Positions 33,417 through 41,475 of a DNA stretch of 64,000 bases are shown piece by piece. The notes below the pieces were generated by a model, which saw only the letters and a program-made list of their open reading frames with translations, did not search any database and was not told the DNA's origin. Every line of letters starts with the position of its first letter. Position 1 is the stretch's first letter. The stretch covers positions 1 to 64,000 of the forward strand of contig JBNKWA010000077.1 of NCBI GenBank assembly GCA_050299555.1, written 5' to 3'. The DNA comes from JBNKWA01 sp050299555. GTDB taxonomy: Bacteria; Pseudomonadota; Alphaproteobacteria; Rhodobacterales; Rhodobacteraceae. The position numbers were made by a program, and so were the translations under genes.

Positions 33417-34331
33417 ATGGAGCCGTCTCTTCGCCAGATCAGGTACTTCATCGCCGCGGCAAATGCAGGCCAGATTTCGCGTGCAGCCCGTGATCTCAAC
33501 GTGTCGCAAAGCGCGATCACGACGGCGATCCGGCAGCTCGAGGACATCGTCGGCTGCCCGCTTTTTCGCCGGCATGTGCGGGGTGTTTCGCTCACCCATG
33601 AAGGAACGATTTTCCTGCAGCACGCCCACCGTATCTTCGCCACGGTCGATGAGGCCGTTCACGCGCCCAGATCGGTTCGCAACACGCTAAGCGGCAAGCT
33701 GCGGGTCGCAATGACATACACAGTCGCGGGATACTTCCTGCCCCAGCACCTGGAGCGTTTCATGCGCTATCATCCGGGTGTCGAGCTTCTGCCGGTGGAG
33801 GCAAGCCGGGCCGATATCGAAACCGGCCTGTCCTCGGGCCAGTACGACATCGCGGTTCTCCTGACTTCGAACATCGCGGATCAGGAAAACCTTGCCTATG
33901 AAACCCTGATCCGGTCGTCCCGCCGGCTTTGGCTTTCCGCGCGGCACGATTTCCTGGGCCGCGAGACGCTGACGCTCGCGGATGTGGCGACCCAGCCCTA
34001 CATCATGCTGACCGTCGACGAGGCGTCAAACACGGCACAGCGCTACTGGAACCAGGCAGGTACGCGCCCGAAAACGCTCATGCGCACCTCTTCGGTGGAG
34101 GCCGTACGCTCCATGGTCGCCAGCGGAATGGGGGTGACGATCCTGTCCGACATGGTCTATCGCCCGTGGTCGCTCGAGGGCCTGCGGGTAGAGGCCGTCG
34201 ACCTTGCCGCCCCGGTACCGACCATGGATGTGGGCCTTGCCTGGGCCGTCAATGTTGAACTCCCCCCGGCGGCACAGGCCTTTGCCCAGTTCATGCGCAC
34301 CAGCTTCGAGATCAGCCGGCCGCACCCCTAG
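33417..34331 (+). CDS. LysR-family transcriptional regulator
   Basis: LysR-type regulator of 304 residues. The winged helix lies at residues 1-60 (SLRQIRYFIAAANAGQISRA, ARDLNVSQSAITTAIRQLED) and the effector domain follows. It is divergent from the TorT-like ABC/PxpABC/AccBC operon and is its likely activator, with the transported compound or a product as inducer. Downstream come only transposase and recombinase remnants. Confidence 0.88.
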   Translation: MEPSLRQIRYFIAAANAGQISRAARDLNVSQSAITTAIRQLEDIVGCPLFRRHVRGVSLTHEGTIFLQHAHRIFATVDEAVHAPRSVRNTLSGKLRVAMTYTVAGYFLPQHLERFMRYHPGVELLPVEASRADIETGLSSGQYDIAVLLTSNIADQENLAYETLIRSSRRLWLSARHDFLGRETLTLADVATQPYIMLTVDEASNTAQRYWNQAGTRPKTLMRTSSVEAVRSMVASGMGVTILSDMVYRPWSLEGLRVEAVDLAAPVPTMDVGLAWAVNVELPPAAQAFAQFMRTSFEISRPHP

Positions 34332-34476
34332 TCCGCCATCGACCGAGCAGGCGCTCTGGCGTGTCGGTACAGCGTCCTCACCGCAAGTTGGGGCGGCAAC
34401 GGGGCCCACCACTGGTGGGAACCGCGCTGTTCTCCAAAAACAGGAAACGCTGAGCGACCCGTCGCAAGGGAGGTGT

Positions 34477-34524
34477 CAGACGGATTCGAACTGATCTCTG
34501 GAGGGACAGTATGACTGTCCCTTG
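34477..34524 (+). repeat. 48-bp repeat, copy 2, with internal hairpin
   Basis: Matches 23959-24006 at 39 of 48 positions in the same orientation. It contains a perfect 7-bp stem, GGGACAG against CTGTCCC, around a 5-nt TATGA loop. It directly adjoins the IS6 transposase remnant at 34521-34661. Confidence 0.6.
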
Positions 34525-34661
34525 TGCCGCGCCGAGTTCGCGCCATTCGGCGAGAGCGGCGGCGCGGTTCTTCTTGAAGAGGTTTCGTGAGGAGACGGAT
34601 CCTTATTGAAGTGGTTCGTGACGGAGGCGTGGATGGAGGCGAACATTTGAAGACTTCGGAT
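34521..34661 (-). mobile_element. IS6-family transposase remnant (C-terminal part, frameshifted)
   Basis: On the minus strand, one frame reads RRIRSLQMFASIHASVTNHF (34661 downward), and after a shift another reads SSRNLFKKNRAAALAEWREL (about 34590-34527). Both are the C-terminal end of IS6-type transposases (pattern LQKFASVHA.VHNHFN ... R..ALAEWR.L). Catalytic DDE parts are missing. Same orientation as the remnant at 24007-24127; the 10 kb between them hold the ABC/Pxp/Acc operon and its LysR gene. Confidence 0.65.
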
Positions 34662-34697
34662 GCGCCGCTTACCGCCGATCCGAGCGCCGGCAAACCT

Positions 34698-34913
34698 CTG
34701 GGCGCAATCGCCGCGGCAACCCGACATACAGACTCCTACATCCGCAGCCGGGCGCAGCTTGCTTTCCTGTCGCCCGCGATCCAGAGGGCCATCCTGGAGG
34801 GCCGCCAGCCGGCCGACTTGAAGCTGGAACGGATCATTCGGAAGCCGGTACCCCTCGACTGGGATCGGCAGTTGAGGCTCTACGGGTTTGACCGGGCGCC
34901 CGGGCATCCCTGA
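34698..34913 (+). pseudogene. C-terminal remnant of a recombinase-family protein
   Basis: The frame reads LGAIAAATRHTDSYIRSRAQ, LAFLSPAIQRAILEGRQPAD and IIRKPVPLDWDRQLRLYGF. This matches the C-terminal tail of large serine recombinases (LA..LSP.I..AILEGRQP..L ... LPLDW..Q...LGF). The catalytic N-terminus is absent, and the upstream part of the frame overlaps the IS6 remnant, so the gene was truncated. It marks a former integration event next to the tRNA-Ser gene. Confidence 0.6.
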
Positions 34914-34926
34914 TCCGCGCCTGCGC

Positions 34927-35229
34927 TTCCCTGTTCTTGCGGGAAAATTCCCTGATGGAAGAAGTAATTTCCCTGCAAACCCGAGTAGAATTTCCTCTCA
35001 ACGCATTGATATCAATGCCTGATTCAGGGACAGATTCTGTCGAACGACCCGGGATCCGCGGGAATTCCCTGTAAATTCCCTGCTAGCAGGGAAATCTGGC
35101 TCAAACCGAAGCGCATGATACAGTCCCCGGAGATGGTGCGGGATTATCAGGCAAGATCGGGGCATTGCGGTCGTCTCTCTGGCAAAACGCAATGGGCAAG
35201 ATCCCGAGAAAACGGGGAAAATCAGGGAA
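34927..35229. repeat. Cluster of short TTCCCTG repeats
   Basis: TTCCCTG occurs directly at 34927, 34948, 34969, 35065 and 35076, and inverted (CAGGGAA) at 35087 and 35223. The copy pair 35076/35087 forms a small inverted repeat. The segment has no gene and lies between the recombinase remnant and the tRNA-Ser. Such repeats may be binding or crossover sites of the lost element; inferred. Confidence 0.45.
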
Positions 35230-35261
35230 AGAAAGTCTTTGCTGACAGAGACAGGGGCGGG

Positions 35262-35351
<90 letters not shown>

Positions 35352-35622
35352 GCGTGAGCCCTGAGGCCCTAGTCGACAGCGCGCGGAACCTAGAGGCCGC
35401 TCCGGGCTTTCGCAAGGGGAATTTCGGCCAGCGCCCTGGGCCGGGTCTTGACAGTGGCTTCCGCCCCGCAGATAACGCGGCCCTTCCTGACGCGGGATGC
35501 CCGCGATTGGGCGAATACATGCATGCCCGGCAAGGGCCGCAGTTCTCCGGCGCGGGGCCAATCCCGCGGAACGCCGCACCAGCGGGGCCGTCGGACGCGA
35601 GAGACAAGAAGGAATGAACGCG

Positions 35623-36333
35623 ATGTTCGCGGTGCTGAAGACCGGCGGCAAGCAATACAGGGTCGCCGCCAACGAGATCCTCAAGATAGAAAAACTGGCC
35701 GCCGATGCCGGCGACACCGTCCAGTTCAACGACGTGCTGATGCTCGGCGGCGACAAGGTTACGGTCGGATCGCCCTTCGTTGCGGGTGCCGCCGTTCAGG
35801 CCGAGGTGCTGGAACAGACCCGGGGCGAGAAGACGATCTCGTTCAAGAAGCGCCGGCGCAAGCATTCCTCGGCCCGGCGCAAGGGCCACCGGCAGTACCT
35901 GACCGTCGTGCGGATCACCGACATTCTGGCCTCGGGTGCCGATACCTCCGGCGTCAAGGCGGCAATCGGCGCCGGTTCGGCCCCGGCCGCGCTTCAGGCG
36001 GCGGCCCCGGCCAAGGCGGCGCCCGAACCGAAAGCCAAGGCGGAAAAGCCCGCCCCGGCACCGAAACCCGAGGCTGTGGCCGAGGCCACCGGAACGCGCC
36101 CGGCCAACCTGCTGGAGGCGGCCGAGGGCGAGGCGGACGATCTCAAGAAGATCTCCGGCGTCGGGCCGAAGCTCGAGAAGCTCCTGAACGAGAACGGCGT
36201 CTACCACTACTGGCAGGTTGCCGCCTGGACGGCGGACGAGATCGCCTACATGGATGACAAGCTGTCCTTCAAGGGCCGCATCGAACGTGACAACTGGATC
36301 GACCAGGCCAAGACCCTGGCCGCCGGCGAATAA
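35623..36333 (+). CDS. rplU: 50S ribosomal protein L21 with C-terminal HhH extension
   Basis: Large-subunit ribosomal protein. Residues 1-103 are normal L21 (MFAVLKTGGKQYRVAANEIL, then FKKRRRKHSSARRKGHRQ that contacts 23S rRNA). After a Pro/Ala/Lys-rich linker (about 125-160), residues 170-236 form a helix-hairpin-helix-like domain (DDLKKISGVGPKLEKLLNEN), an extension common in Rhodobacterales L21. The ATG at 35623 is chosen because AAGGA at 35609-35613 has a 9-nt spacing; the ATG at 35614 lies too close. rpmA follows after 15 nt. Confidence 0.93.
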   Translation: MFAVLKTGGKQYRVAANEILKIEKLAADAGDTVQFNDVLMLGGDKVTVGSPFVAGAAVQAEVLEQTRGEKTISFKKRRRKHSSARRKGHRQYLTVVRITDILASGADTSGVKAAIGAGSAPAALQAAAPAKAAPEPKAKAEKPAPAPKPEAVAEATGTRPANLLEAAEGEADDLKKISGVGPKLEKLLNENGVYHYWQVAAWTADEIAYMDDKLSFKGRIERDNWIDQAKTLAAGE

Positions 36334-36348
36334 GGAGGGCCCTGAGCC

Positions 36349-36618
36349 ATGGCACACAAGAAGGCAGGCGGTTCCTCTCGCAACGGCCGCGATACCGCCG
36401 GGCGCCGCCTCGGCGTCAAGAAGTTCGGCGGCGAGGCGGTGATCCCGGGCAACATCATCATCCGCCAGCGCGGCACCAAGTGGTGGCCGGGCAACGGCGT
36501 CGGCATGGGCCGCGATCACACCATCTTCGCGACGGTGGATGGCAAGGTGCAGTTCCACAAGGGGCTCAAGGGTCGCACCTACGTCTCCGTGACCGTTCCC
36601 GCCGAGGCCGCCGAATAG
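36349..36618 (+). CDS. rpmA: 50S ribosomal protein L27
   Basis: Ribosomal protein L27, 89 residues, which reaches toward the peptidyl transferase centre. It starts MAHKKAGGSSRNGRDTAGRR and keeps GVKKFGGEAVIPGNIIIRQR and HTIFATVDGKV. An AAGGAGG site precedes the ATG, and the gene follows rplU as in most bacteria. A strong terminator lies 30 nt after its stop. Confidence 0.97.
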   Translation: MAHKKAGGSSRNGRDTAGRRLGVKKFGGEAVIPGNIIIRQRGTKWWPGNGVGMGRDHTIFATVDGKVQFHKGLKGRTYVSVTVPAEAAE

Positions 36619-36647
36619 GCCGGACCCCATCAGGCACAGATCAGCCA

Positions 36648-36675
36648 AGGGCCCGGCAAGCAGCCGGGCCCTTTG
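36648..36675 (+). terminator. Intrinsic terminator after rplU-rpmA
   Basis: A 10-bp perfect stem (AGGGCCCGGC at 36648-36657, GCCGGGCCCT at 36663-36672) with a 5-nt loop, followed by TTTGT. It ends the ribosomal protein transcript before the acetyltransferase genes. Confidence 0.8.
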
Positions 36676-36739
36676 TCGTTTGCACGCCCCGGAACCCGGT
36701 ATCGGCCGGGAACGGGCGGTGTTTCCGGAACCAAAGGCC

Positions 36740-37273
36740 ATGACCGTCAATGTCGAGACACAGCGCCTGATCGGACCGCGGCTGGTGCTGCGGCCGCTCC
36801 GGCCTTCCGATGCCGGGCTGATCGCCTTTTATTGCGGCGACGTCCGGGTGGCGAAGAACCTCTCCGTCGTGCCGCACCCCTATCCGCCCGGCGCGGCCGA
36901 GGCCTTCATTACCCGCAGCCTGTCGCCCACCAGCCGCGAGGCGGTCTGGGCCATGGACTACGGCGCCGACGACCATGCCGAGCTCATCGGGCTCGTCTCG
37001 CTCCGCGACCAGGGCGACGGGCAGGGCCTCGTCGGCTACTGGGTGGCGCCGCAGCTCTGGGGCGGCGGCTTCGCCTCCGAGGCGCTGGAGCTTGTCATTG
37101 CCGAGGCGCGCCGGCGCGGCTACGACCAGCTCACCGCCAGCGTCCATGTCGGCAACGACGCCAGCGCCCGGGTGCTGGAGAAGGCGGGCTTTTTCGATGT
37201 CGGCGGCGGCGAGAGCCACTCGATCGCCCATGGCGGCATGGTCAAGACGCGCTTCTATGCCTGCGACCTGTGA
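36740..37273 (+). CDS. GNAT-family N-acetyltransferase (RimJ/RimL type), first of three
   Basis: Acetyltransferase of 177 residues with the GNAT fold. It starts with the RimJ/RimL pattern TQRLIGPRLVLRPLRPSDAG and has the acetyl-CoA binding segment LWGGGFASEALELVIAEARR (about residues 112-131), then NDASARVLEKAGF. The ATG at 36740 is preceded by AAAGG at short spacing; an upstream start at 36680 would run into the terminator. It overlaps the next GNAT gene by 17 nt. The acceptor is unknown. Confidence 0.85.
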   Translation: MTVNVETQRLIGPRLVLRPLRPSDAGLIAFYCGDVRVAKNLSVVPHPYPPGAAEAFITRSLSPTSREAVWAMDYGADDHAELIGLVSLRDQGDGQGLVGYWVAPQLWGGGFASEALELVIAEARRRGYDQLTASVHVGNDASARVLEKAGFFDVGGGESHSIAHGGMVKTRFYACDL

Positions 37274-37811
37274 CACCGATCCGCTGCTGATCCGCACCGC
37301 GAGGCTGACCATCGCGCCCTTCGAGGATGGCGATGCGGCCCGCTTCGCGGCCATCGCCGGCGACCTCGGCGTGGCCCGGATGATGTCCTCGATCCCGCAT
37401 CCGTTCACCGCGGCCGACGCCGAGGCCTGGATCGACGGCCGCCGCTGGAAGGGCCGGATCGGCTTTTGCGCCGCGATCCGGGACCAGCGCGATCTGGTGG
37501 GCATGGTCGGCATCGGCGGCGATCCCGTGGACACCGCCTATCTGATCGGCCGCGCCCATTGGGGCAGGGGCTTTGCAACCGAGGCGATGCGGGGCTTTCT
37601 CGCCGAGATGTTCGCGCGCTTCCCACTGACCCGGGTCACTGCCGGCGCCTTTGACGACAACCCGGCCTCGGTCCGGGTGCTGGAAAAGCTCGGCTTCACA
37701 TACGACCGAAGCTACATGAACCCGTCGAAAGCGCGGGCGGAGCCCGGAAGGGTCCGCGAATACGCCATCGACCGGGCCGCAGTCGAGGCCCGGGGCGGGC
37801 CGCAGCTGTGA
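37257..37811 (+). CDS. GNAT-family N-acetyltransferase (RimJ/RimL type), second of three
   Basis: Acetyltransferase of about 184 residues. Homology starts at LLIRTARLTIAPFEDGDAAR, with the acetyl-CoA loop HWGRGFATEAMRGFLAEMFA and NPASVRVLEKLGF. The ATG at 37257 lies within the previous gene's end (17-nt overlap) and is the only in-frame start close to the homology. Its stop overlaps the GTG of the third GNAT gene by 4 nt. Confidence 0.83.
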   Translation: MPATCDTDPLLIRTARLTIAPFEDGDAARFAAIAGDLGVARMMSSIPHPFTAADAEAWIDGRRWKGRIGFCAAIRDQRDLVGMVGIGGDPVDTAYLIGRAHWGRGFATEAMRGFLAEMFARFPLTRVTAGAFDDNPASVRVLEKLGFTYDRSYMNPSKARAEPGRVREYAIDRAAVEARGGPQL

Positions 37812-38314
37812 CGATCCTGACCACGAAGCGGCTTCGCCTGCGACCGCCGGCGCAACAGGATGCCGGCTGGATCGCGGCCGAGATCGCGCATCCCGAGGTG
37901 CAGCGGATGCTGACCACTCCGCCGCATCCCTATCGGCTGCAGGATGCGCACGACTGGCTGGCCGGTCCGGCGCGCCTGCCGGGCGTGTTCATCGTCGAAT
38001 CCGACCGCCCGCTCGGCAATGTCACCCTGCGCAGCGACGGCGAGCTTGGCTACTGGCTGCGCCGCGATGCCTGGGGGCAGGGGGTGATGACCGAGGCCGC
38101 GGCGGCGGTCCTCGACTGGCACTTCGCCGCCTCCTCCGATGCCGTGCCCTCGGGCTACATCATCGACAATGCCGGTTCCCGCAACGTGCTGACCAAGCTC
38201 GGCTTTCACCCGACGCAAATTGCCACCGTCCGGTGCCACTTCCGGGGCGGCGATGTCCAGATCCAGCGCATGATCCTGACGGCCGGGGACTGGGCTGCGC
38301 GGCCCGGGCCTTGA
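37808..38314 (+). CDS. GNAT-family N-acetyltransferase, third of three
   Basis: Acetyltransferase of 168 residues starting at GTG 37808 (GTGA overlap with the previous stop). It begins TILTTKRLRLRPPAQQDAGW; the acetyl-CoA loop is AWGQGVMTEAAAAVLDWHFA and the end of the fold reads GSRNVLTKLGFHP. It is about 40% shorter between the first strands than its neighbours but looks intact. It precedes obgE by 49 bp. The three genes form one overlapping series between rpmA and obgE. Confidence 0.83.
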   Translation: MTILTTKRLRLRPPAQQDAGWIAAEIAHPEVQRMLTTPPHPYRLQDAHDWLAGPARLPGVFIVESDRPLGNVTLRSDGELGYWLRRDAWGQGVMTEAAAAVLDWHFAASSDAVPSGYIIDNAGSRNVLTKLGFHPTQIATVRCHFRGGDVQIQRMILTAGDWAARPGP

Positions 38315-38363
38315 GCCCGCCGGGGATTCCCGTTATCGCGGCGGCACTTCGCAGGGGTGCGTC

Positions 38364-39401
38364 ATGAAATTCCTCGACCTCGCCAAGGTTTATGTCCGCT
38401 CCGGCGCGGGCGGCAACGGCTGCGCCAGCTTCCGGCGCGAGAAGTTCATCGAGTTCGGCGGTCCCGACGGCGGTGACGGCGGCGGCGGCGGCGATGTCTG
38501 GGCCGAGGCCATCGACCATCTCAACACGCTGATCGACTACCGCTACCAGCAGCATTTCTTTGCAAAGAACGGTCAGCCCGGCATGGGCAAGCAGCGCACC
38601 GGCAAGGACGGCGCCGACATCGTGCTCAAGGTGCCGGTGGGGACCGAGATCCTCGACGAGGACGAGGAGACGGTGATCGCCGACCTGACCGACGCCGGCC
38701 AGCGGGTCCTTCTGGCCAAGGGCGGCAATGGCGGCTTTGGCAACCTGCACTTCAAGACCTCGACCAACCAGGCGCCGCGGCGGGCCAATTCCGGCCAGCC
38801 GGGGGTAGAGCGCACGCTCTGGCTCAGGCTGAAGCTGATTGCCGATGCCGGGCTCGTGGGGCTGCCCAATGCCGGCAAATCCACCTTCCTCGCCGCGGTC
38901 TCGAACGCGCGGCCGAAGATCGCCGACTATCCCTTCACCACGCTGCATCCCAATCTCGGGGTGGCAGGCGTGGACCAGGCCGAGTTCGTGATCGCCGACA
39001 TTCCCGGGCTGATCGAGGGCGCGCATGAGGGCAGGGGGATCGGCGACCGCTTCCTCGGCCATGTGGAACGCTGCGCGGTGCTGCTGCACCTGGTCGACGG
39101 CACCTCCGAGACCGTGGCCGAGGATTACCGCACCATCGTGACCGAGCTGGCCGAATACGGTGCCGGGCTGGCCGAAAAGCCGCGGCTGGTGGCTCTGTCC
39201 AAGGCGGATGCGCTGGACGCTGAAACCTGCGCCGAGCGCGGCGAGGCGTTGCAACAGGCGGTGGGCGGGCCGGTCATGGTCCTGTCGGCGACATCGGGGC
39301 AGGGCGTGCCCGAGGCGCTGCGGGCGCTGCGCAAGATCATCCTTGAGGCCCGCGCCGATGCGGTGCCGCGCAAGGGCGAGGCCGGGGCATGGACCCCATG
39401 A
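38364..39401 (+). CDS. obgE: GTPase ObgE/CgtA
   Basis: Essential ribosome-associated GTPase, 345 residues. The Obg domain (1-160) has the glycine-rich repeats GGNGCASFRREKF, GGPDGGDGGGGGDVW and GGNGGFGN. The G domain has G1 LPNAGKST near residue 168, G2/G3 FTTLHPNLG and DIPGLIEGAHEGRG, and G4 SKAD. The short C-terminus lacks the acidic tail or OCT domain of some homologues. It overlaps the proB start. Confidence 0.96.
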   Translation: MKFLDLAKVYVRSGAGGNGCASFRREKFIEFGGPDGGDGGGGGDVWAEAIDHLNTLIDYRYQQHFFAKNGQPGMGKQRTGKDGADIVLKVPVGTEILDEDEETVIADLTDAGQRVLLAKGGNGGFGNLHFKTSTNQAPRRANSGQPGVERTLWLRLKLIADAGLVGLPNAGKSTFLAAVSNARPKIADYPFTTLHPNLGVAGVDQAEFVIADIPGLIEGAHEGRGIGDRFLGHVERCAVLLHLVDGTSETVAEDYRTIVTELAEYGAGLAEKPRLVALSKADALDAETCAERGEALQQAVGGPVMVLSATSGQGVPEALRALRKIILEARADAVPRKGEAGAWTP

Positions 39402-40537
39402 CCGACACGGAAGCATCGGCGGCGACCTCGGCGGCCCGGATCGGCGCGGCGCGGCGGATCGTCGTCAAGATCGGCTCGGCGCTTCTGGTCGATGCCGAGA
39501 CCGGCCAGCTCCGCTCGGCCTGGCTCGACGGGCTGGCGGCCGACGTGGCGGCGCTCAAGGCCGCCGGCAAGCAGGTGATCCTGGTCTCCTCCGGCTCGAT
39601 CGCGCTGGGTACCCGGGTGCTGGGGCTCAAGGGCTCGCCGCTGCCGCTGGAGCATAGCCAGGCCGCCGCTGCCGTGGGCCAGATCCGCCTAGCCCAGGCC
39701 TATACCCAGGCGCTGGCCCCGCATGGGCTGACCGCCGCGCAGGTTCTGGTGACGCTCGAGGACAGCACCAGCCGTCGCCGCTACCTCAATTCCCGCGCCA
39801 CCATGGCGGCGCTCCTGGGCTTTGGCACCGTGCCGGTGGTGAACGAAAACGACACCGTCGCCACCGACGAGATCCGCTATGGCGACAACGACCGGCTGGC
39901 GGCGCAGGTGGCGGCGCTGACCGGCGCCGACGTGCTGGTGCTCCTGTCGGATGTGGACGGGCTTTACACGAGCGATCCGCGCAAGGATGCCGAGGCCCGG
40001 CACCTGCCCGAGGTGGGGCGGCTGACGCCCGAGATCGAGGCCATGGCCGGCGGCGCCGCCAGCGAGCGTTCGCGGGGCGGCATGCGCACCAAGCTTCTGG
40101 CGGCCCGTACCGCCACCCATGCCGGCTGTGCCATGGCGATTACCCTGGGGGACACCGAGCGGCCGATCACCGCCCTCGAAACGGGTGGCCGTGCCACCTG
40201 GTTCCTGCCCGACGGCGACCCCAAAACGGCGCGCAAGCTCTGGATCTCGGGGATGAAGCCCAAGGGTTCGATCCGCATCGATGCCGGGGCGGTTGCGGCA
40301 CTGGTGCAGGGCCGCTCGCTGTTGCCGGCGGGGGTGATCGGCGTTGACGGCCGCTTCGGCCGCGGCGATCCGGTGGATATCGTCGGCCCCGACGGGGCGG
40401 CGATCGCCCGGGCGCTGTCGGGTTACGATTCCGACGAGGCGGCGCAGATCATGGGGGTGCACTCCTCCGAGATCGCCGCGCGGCTCGGTCATGCCGGCCG
40501 CGCCGTGCTGGTCCACCGCGACGACATGGCGCTCTGA
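39389..40537 (+). CDS. proB: Glutamate 5-kinase
   Basis: First enzyme of proline synthesis, phosphorylating glutamate. The 382 residues comprise the amino acid kinase domain (ARRIVVKIGSALLV, then VSSGSIALG, VVNENDTVATDEI and YGDNDRLAAQVA) and a C-terminal PUA domain from about residue 290. ATG 39389 (GAGG 7 nt upstream) and ATG 39398 (ATGA overlap with obgE) are both possible starts. The partner proA is separated by an opposite-strand TauE/SafE gene, so proBA is not a simple operon. Confidence 0.95.
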   Translation: MDPMTDTEASAATSAARIGAARRIVVKIGSALLVDAETGQLRSAWLDGLAADVAALKAAGKQVILVSSGSIALGTRVLGLKGSPLPLEHSQAAAAVGQIRLAQAYTQALAPHGLTAAQVLVTLEDSTSRRRYLNSRATMAALLGFGTVPVVNENDTVATDEIRYGDNDRLAAQVAALTGADVLVLLSDVDGLYTSDPRKDAEARHLPEVGRLTPEIEAMAGGAASERSRGGMRTKLLAARTATHAGCAMAITLGDTERPITALETGGRATWFLPDGDPKTARKLWISGMKPKGSIRIDAGAVAALVQGRSLLPAGVIGVDGRFGRGDPVDIVGPDGAAIARALSGYDSDEAAQIMGVHSSEIAARLGHAGRAVLVHRDDMAL

Positions 40538-40586
40538 CCGCGCGCACCAACCCGTTCAGCGACCGCGTGGCCCCGATACGTTTGGG

Positions 40587-41336
40587 CTAGGCCGGCCCGG
40601 TCAGCGCCCGCAGCAGCAGCATGGCCGCACCCGTTGCGATTGCGGCCTCGAGCAGCACCTCGTGCTGGCCGGGCCTCAGCCGCCGGATCAGCCAGCGCGC
40701 AACCAGCGCGCCCGGCGTCGCCATCAGCCCGATCAGCAGGGCCAGGATCAGCAGCGGTCCGGTCAGGGCGCCCGCCGCCGCGAAGACGCCGGTCTTGAAG
40801 ACACCCAGCACCACCGAGATCGTGGCATCGGTTGCCACCACCGCCGCGCCACCCAGCCCGGCGGCCATCAGGATCGACGTCAGGATGGCACCGCCACCGG
40901 TGGTGCCGCCCATGGCCAGGCCGAGACCGGCGCCGGCCACCCGCTGTCCTCTCGGCCCGATCGCTATTCTCAGCCGCCGCAGGATCCGGCGCAGCGGCAG
41001 TAGCACCAGCAGCATGACACCGATGAAAAGCTGCGCCGCCGGGCCGGAGAGGAGCGTGAAGCCCCATGCGCCCAGCAGCACGCCGGGAACGGCGACCGGC
41101 GCGATCCGCCGCACCATCGGCCACGAGATGTCGGTACGAAAGGTCAGCGCGCGGGTCGGGTTGGTGATCAGCGCACTGACCCCGATCACCGGCACCGTGG
41201 CTTCGGCGCCGATCAGGGGCACCAGCACCAGCGGCATGATCAGCCCGGTGCCATAGCCCGAAAGGCCGCCGGCTATCTGCGCCGCCAGCGCGGTCAGGGC
41301 AACGATCAAAACGTCGATGAGCTGCAGATCGGACAT
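40587..41336 (-). CDS. TauE/SafE family membrane transporter
   Basis: Integral membrane protein of 249 residues with 7-8 hydrophobic segments, of the TauE/SafE family implicated in export or import of sulfonates, sulfite or other anions. Typical pieces are AAQIAGGLSGYGTGLIMPLV at the start and GGTTGGGAILTSILMAAGLG in the second half. It is transcribed opposite to proB and proA and ends 50 bp from the proB stop. Its substrate is not evident. Confidence 0.85.
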   Translation of the reverse strand: MSDLQLIDVLIVALTALAAQIAGGLSGYGTGLIMPLVLVPLIGAEATVPVIGVSALITNPTRALTFRTDISWPMVRRIAPVAVPGVLLGAWGFTLLSGPAAQLFIGVMLLVLLPLRRILRRLRIAIGPRGQRVAGAGLGLAMGGTTGGGAILTSILMAAGLGGAAVVATDATISVVLGVFKTGVFAAAGALTGPLLILALLIGLMATPGALVARWLIRRLRPGQHEVLLEAAIATGAAMLLLRALTGPA

Positions 41337-41475
41337 GGGCGGCCGGTAGGCTGATCCGCCCGCTGCTTGGTCGCGGTCCCGAAGAAAGTCAAGCGCACCG
41401 GGAAGCTGCCGAAGGGCCTGCGGACTGGCACAGCCACTCGTTTCGGTCTAGACCGATCTTCCGGAGGAGAGGACC

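Noticed and set aside
34587..34697. N-terminal part of the recombinase-like ORF
   Set aside because: This stretch is the reverse strand of the IS6 transposase remnant and shows no recombinase similarity.
34927..35229. TTCCCTG repeats as a CRISPR array
   Set aside because: The repeats are only 7 nt, irregularly spaced and partly inverted; no spacers of constant length.
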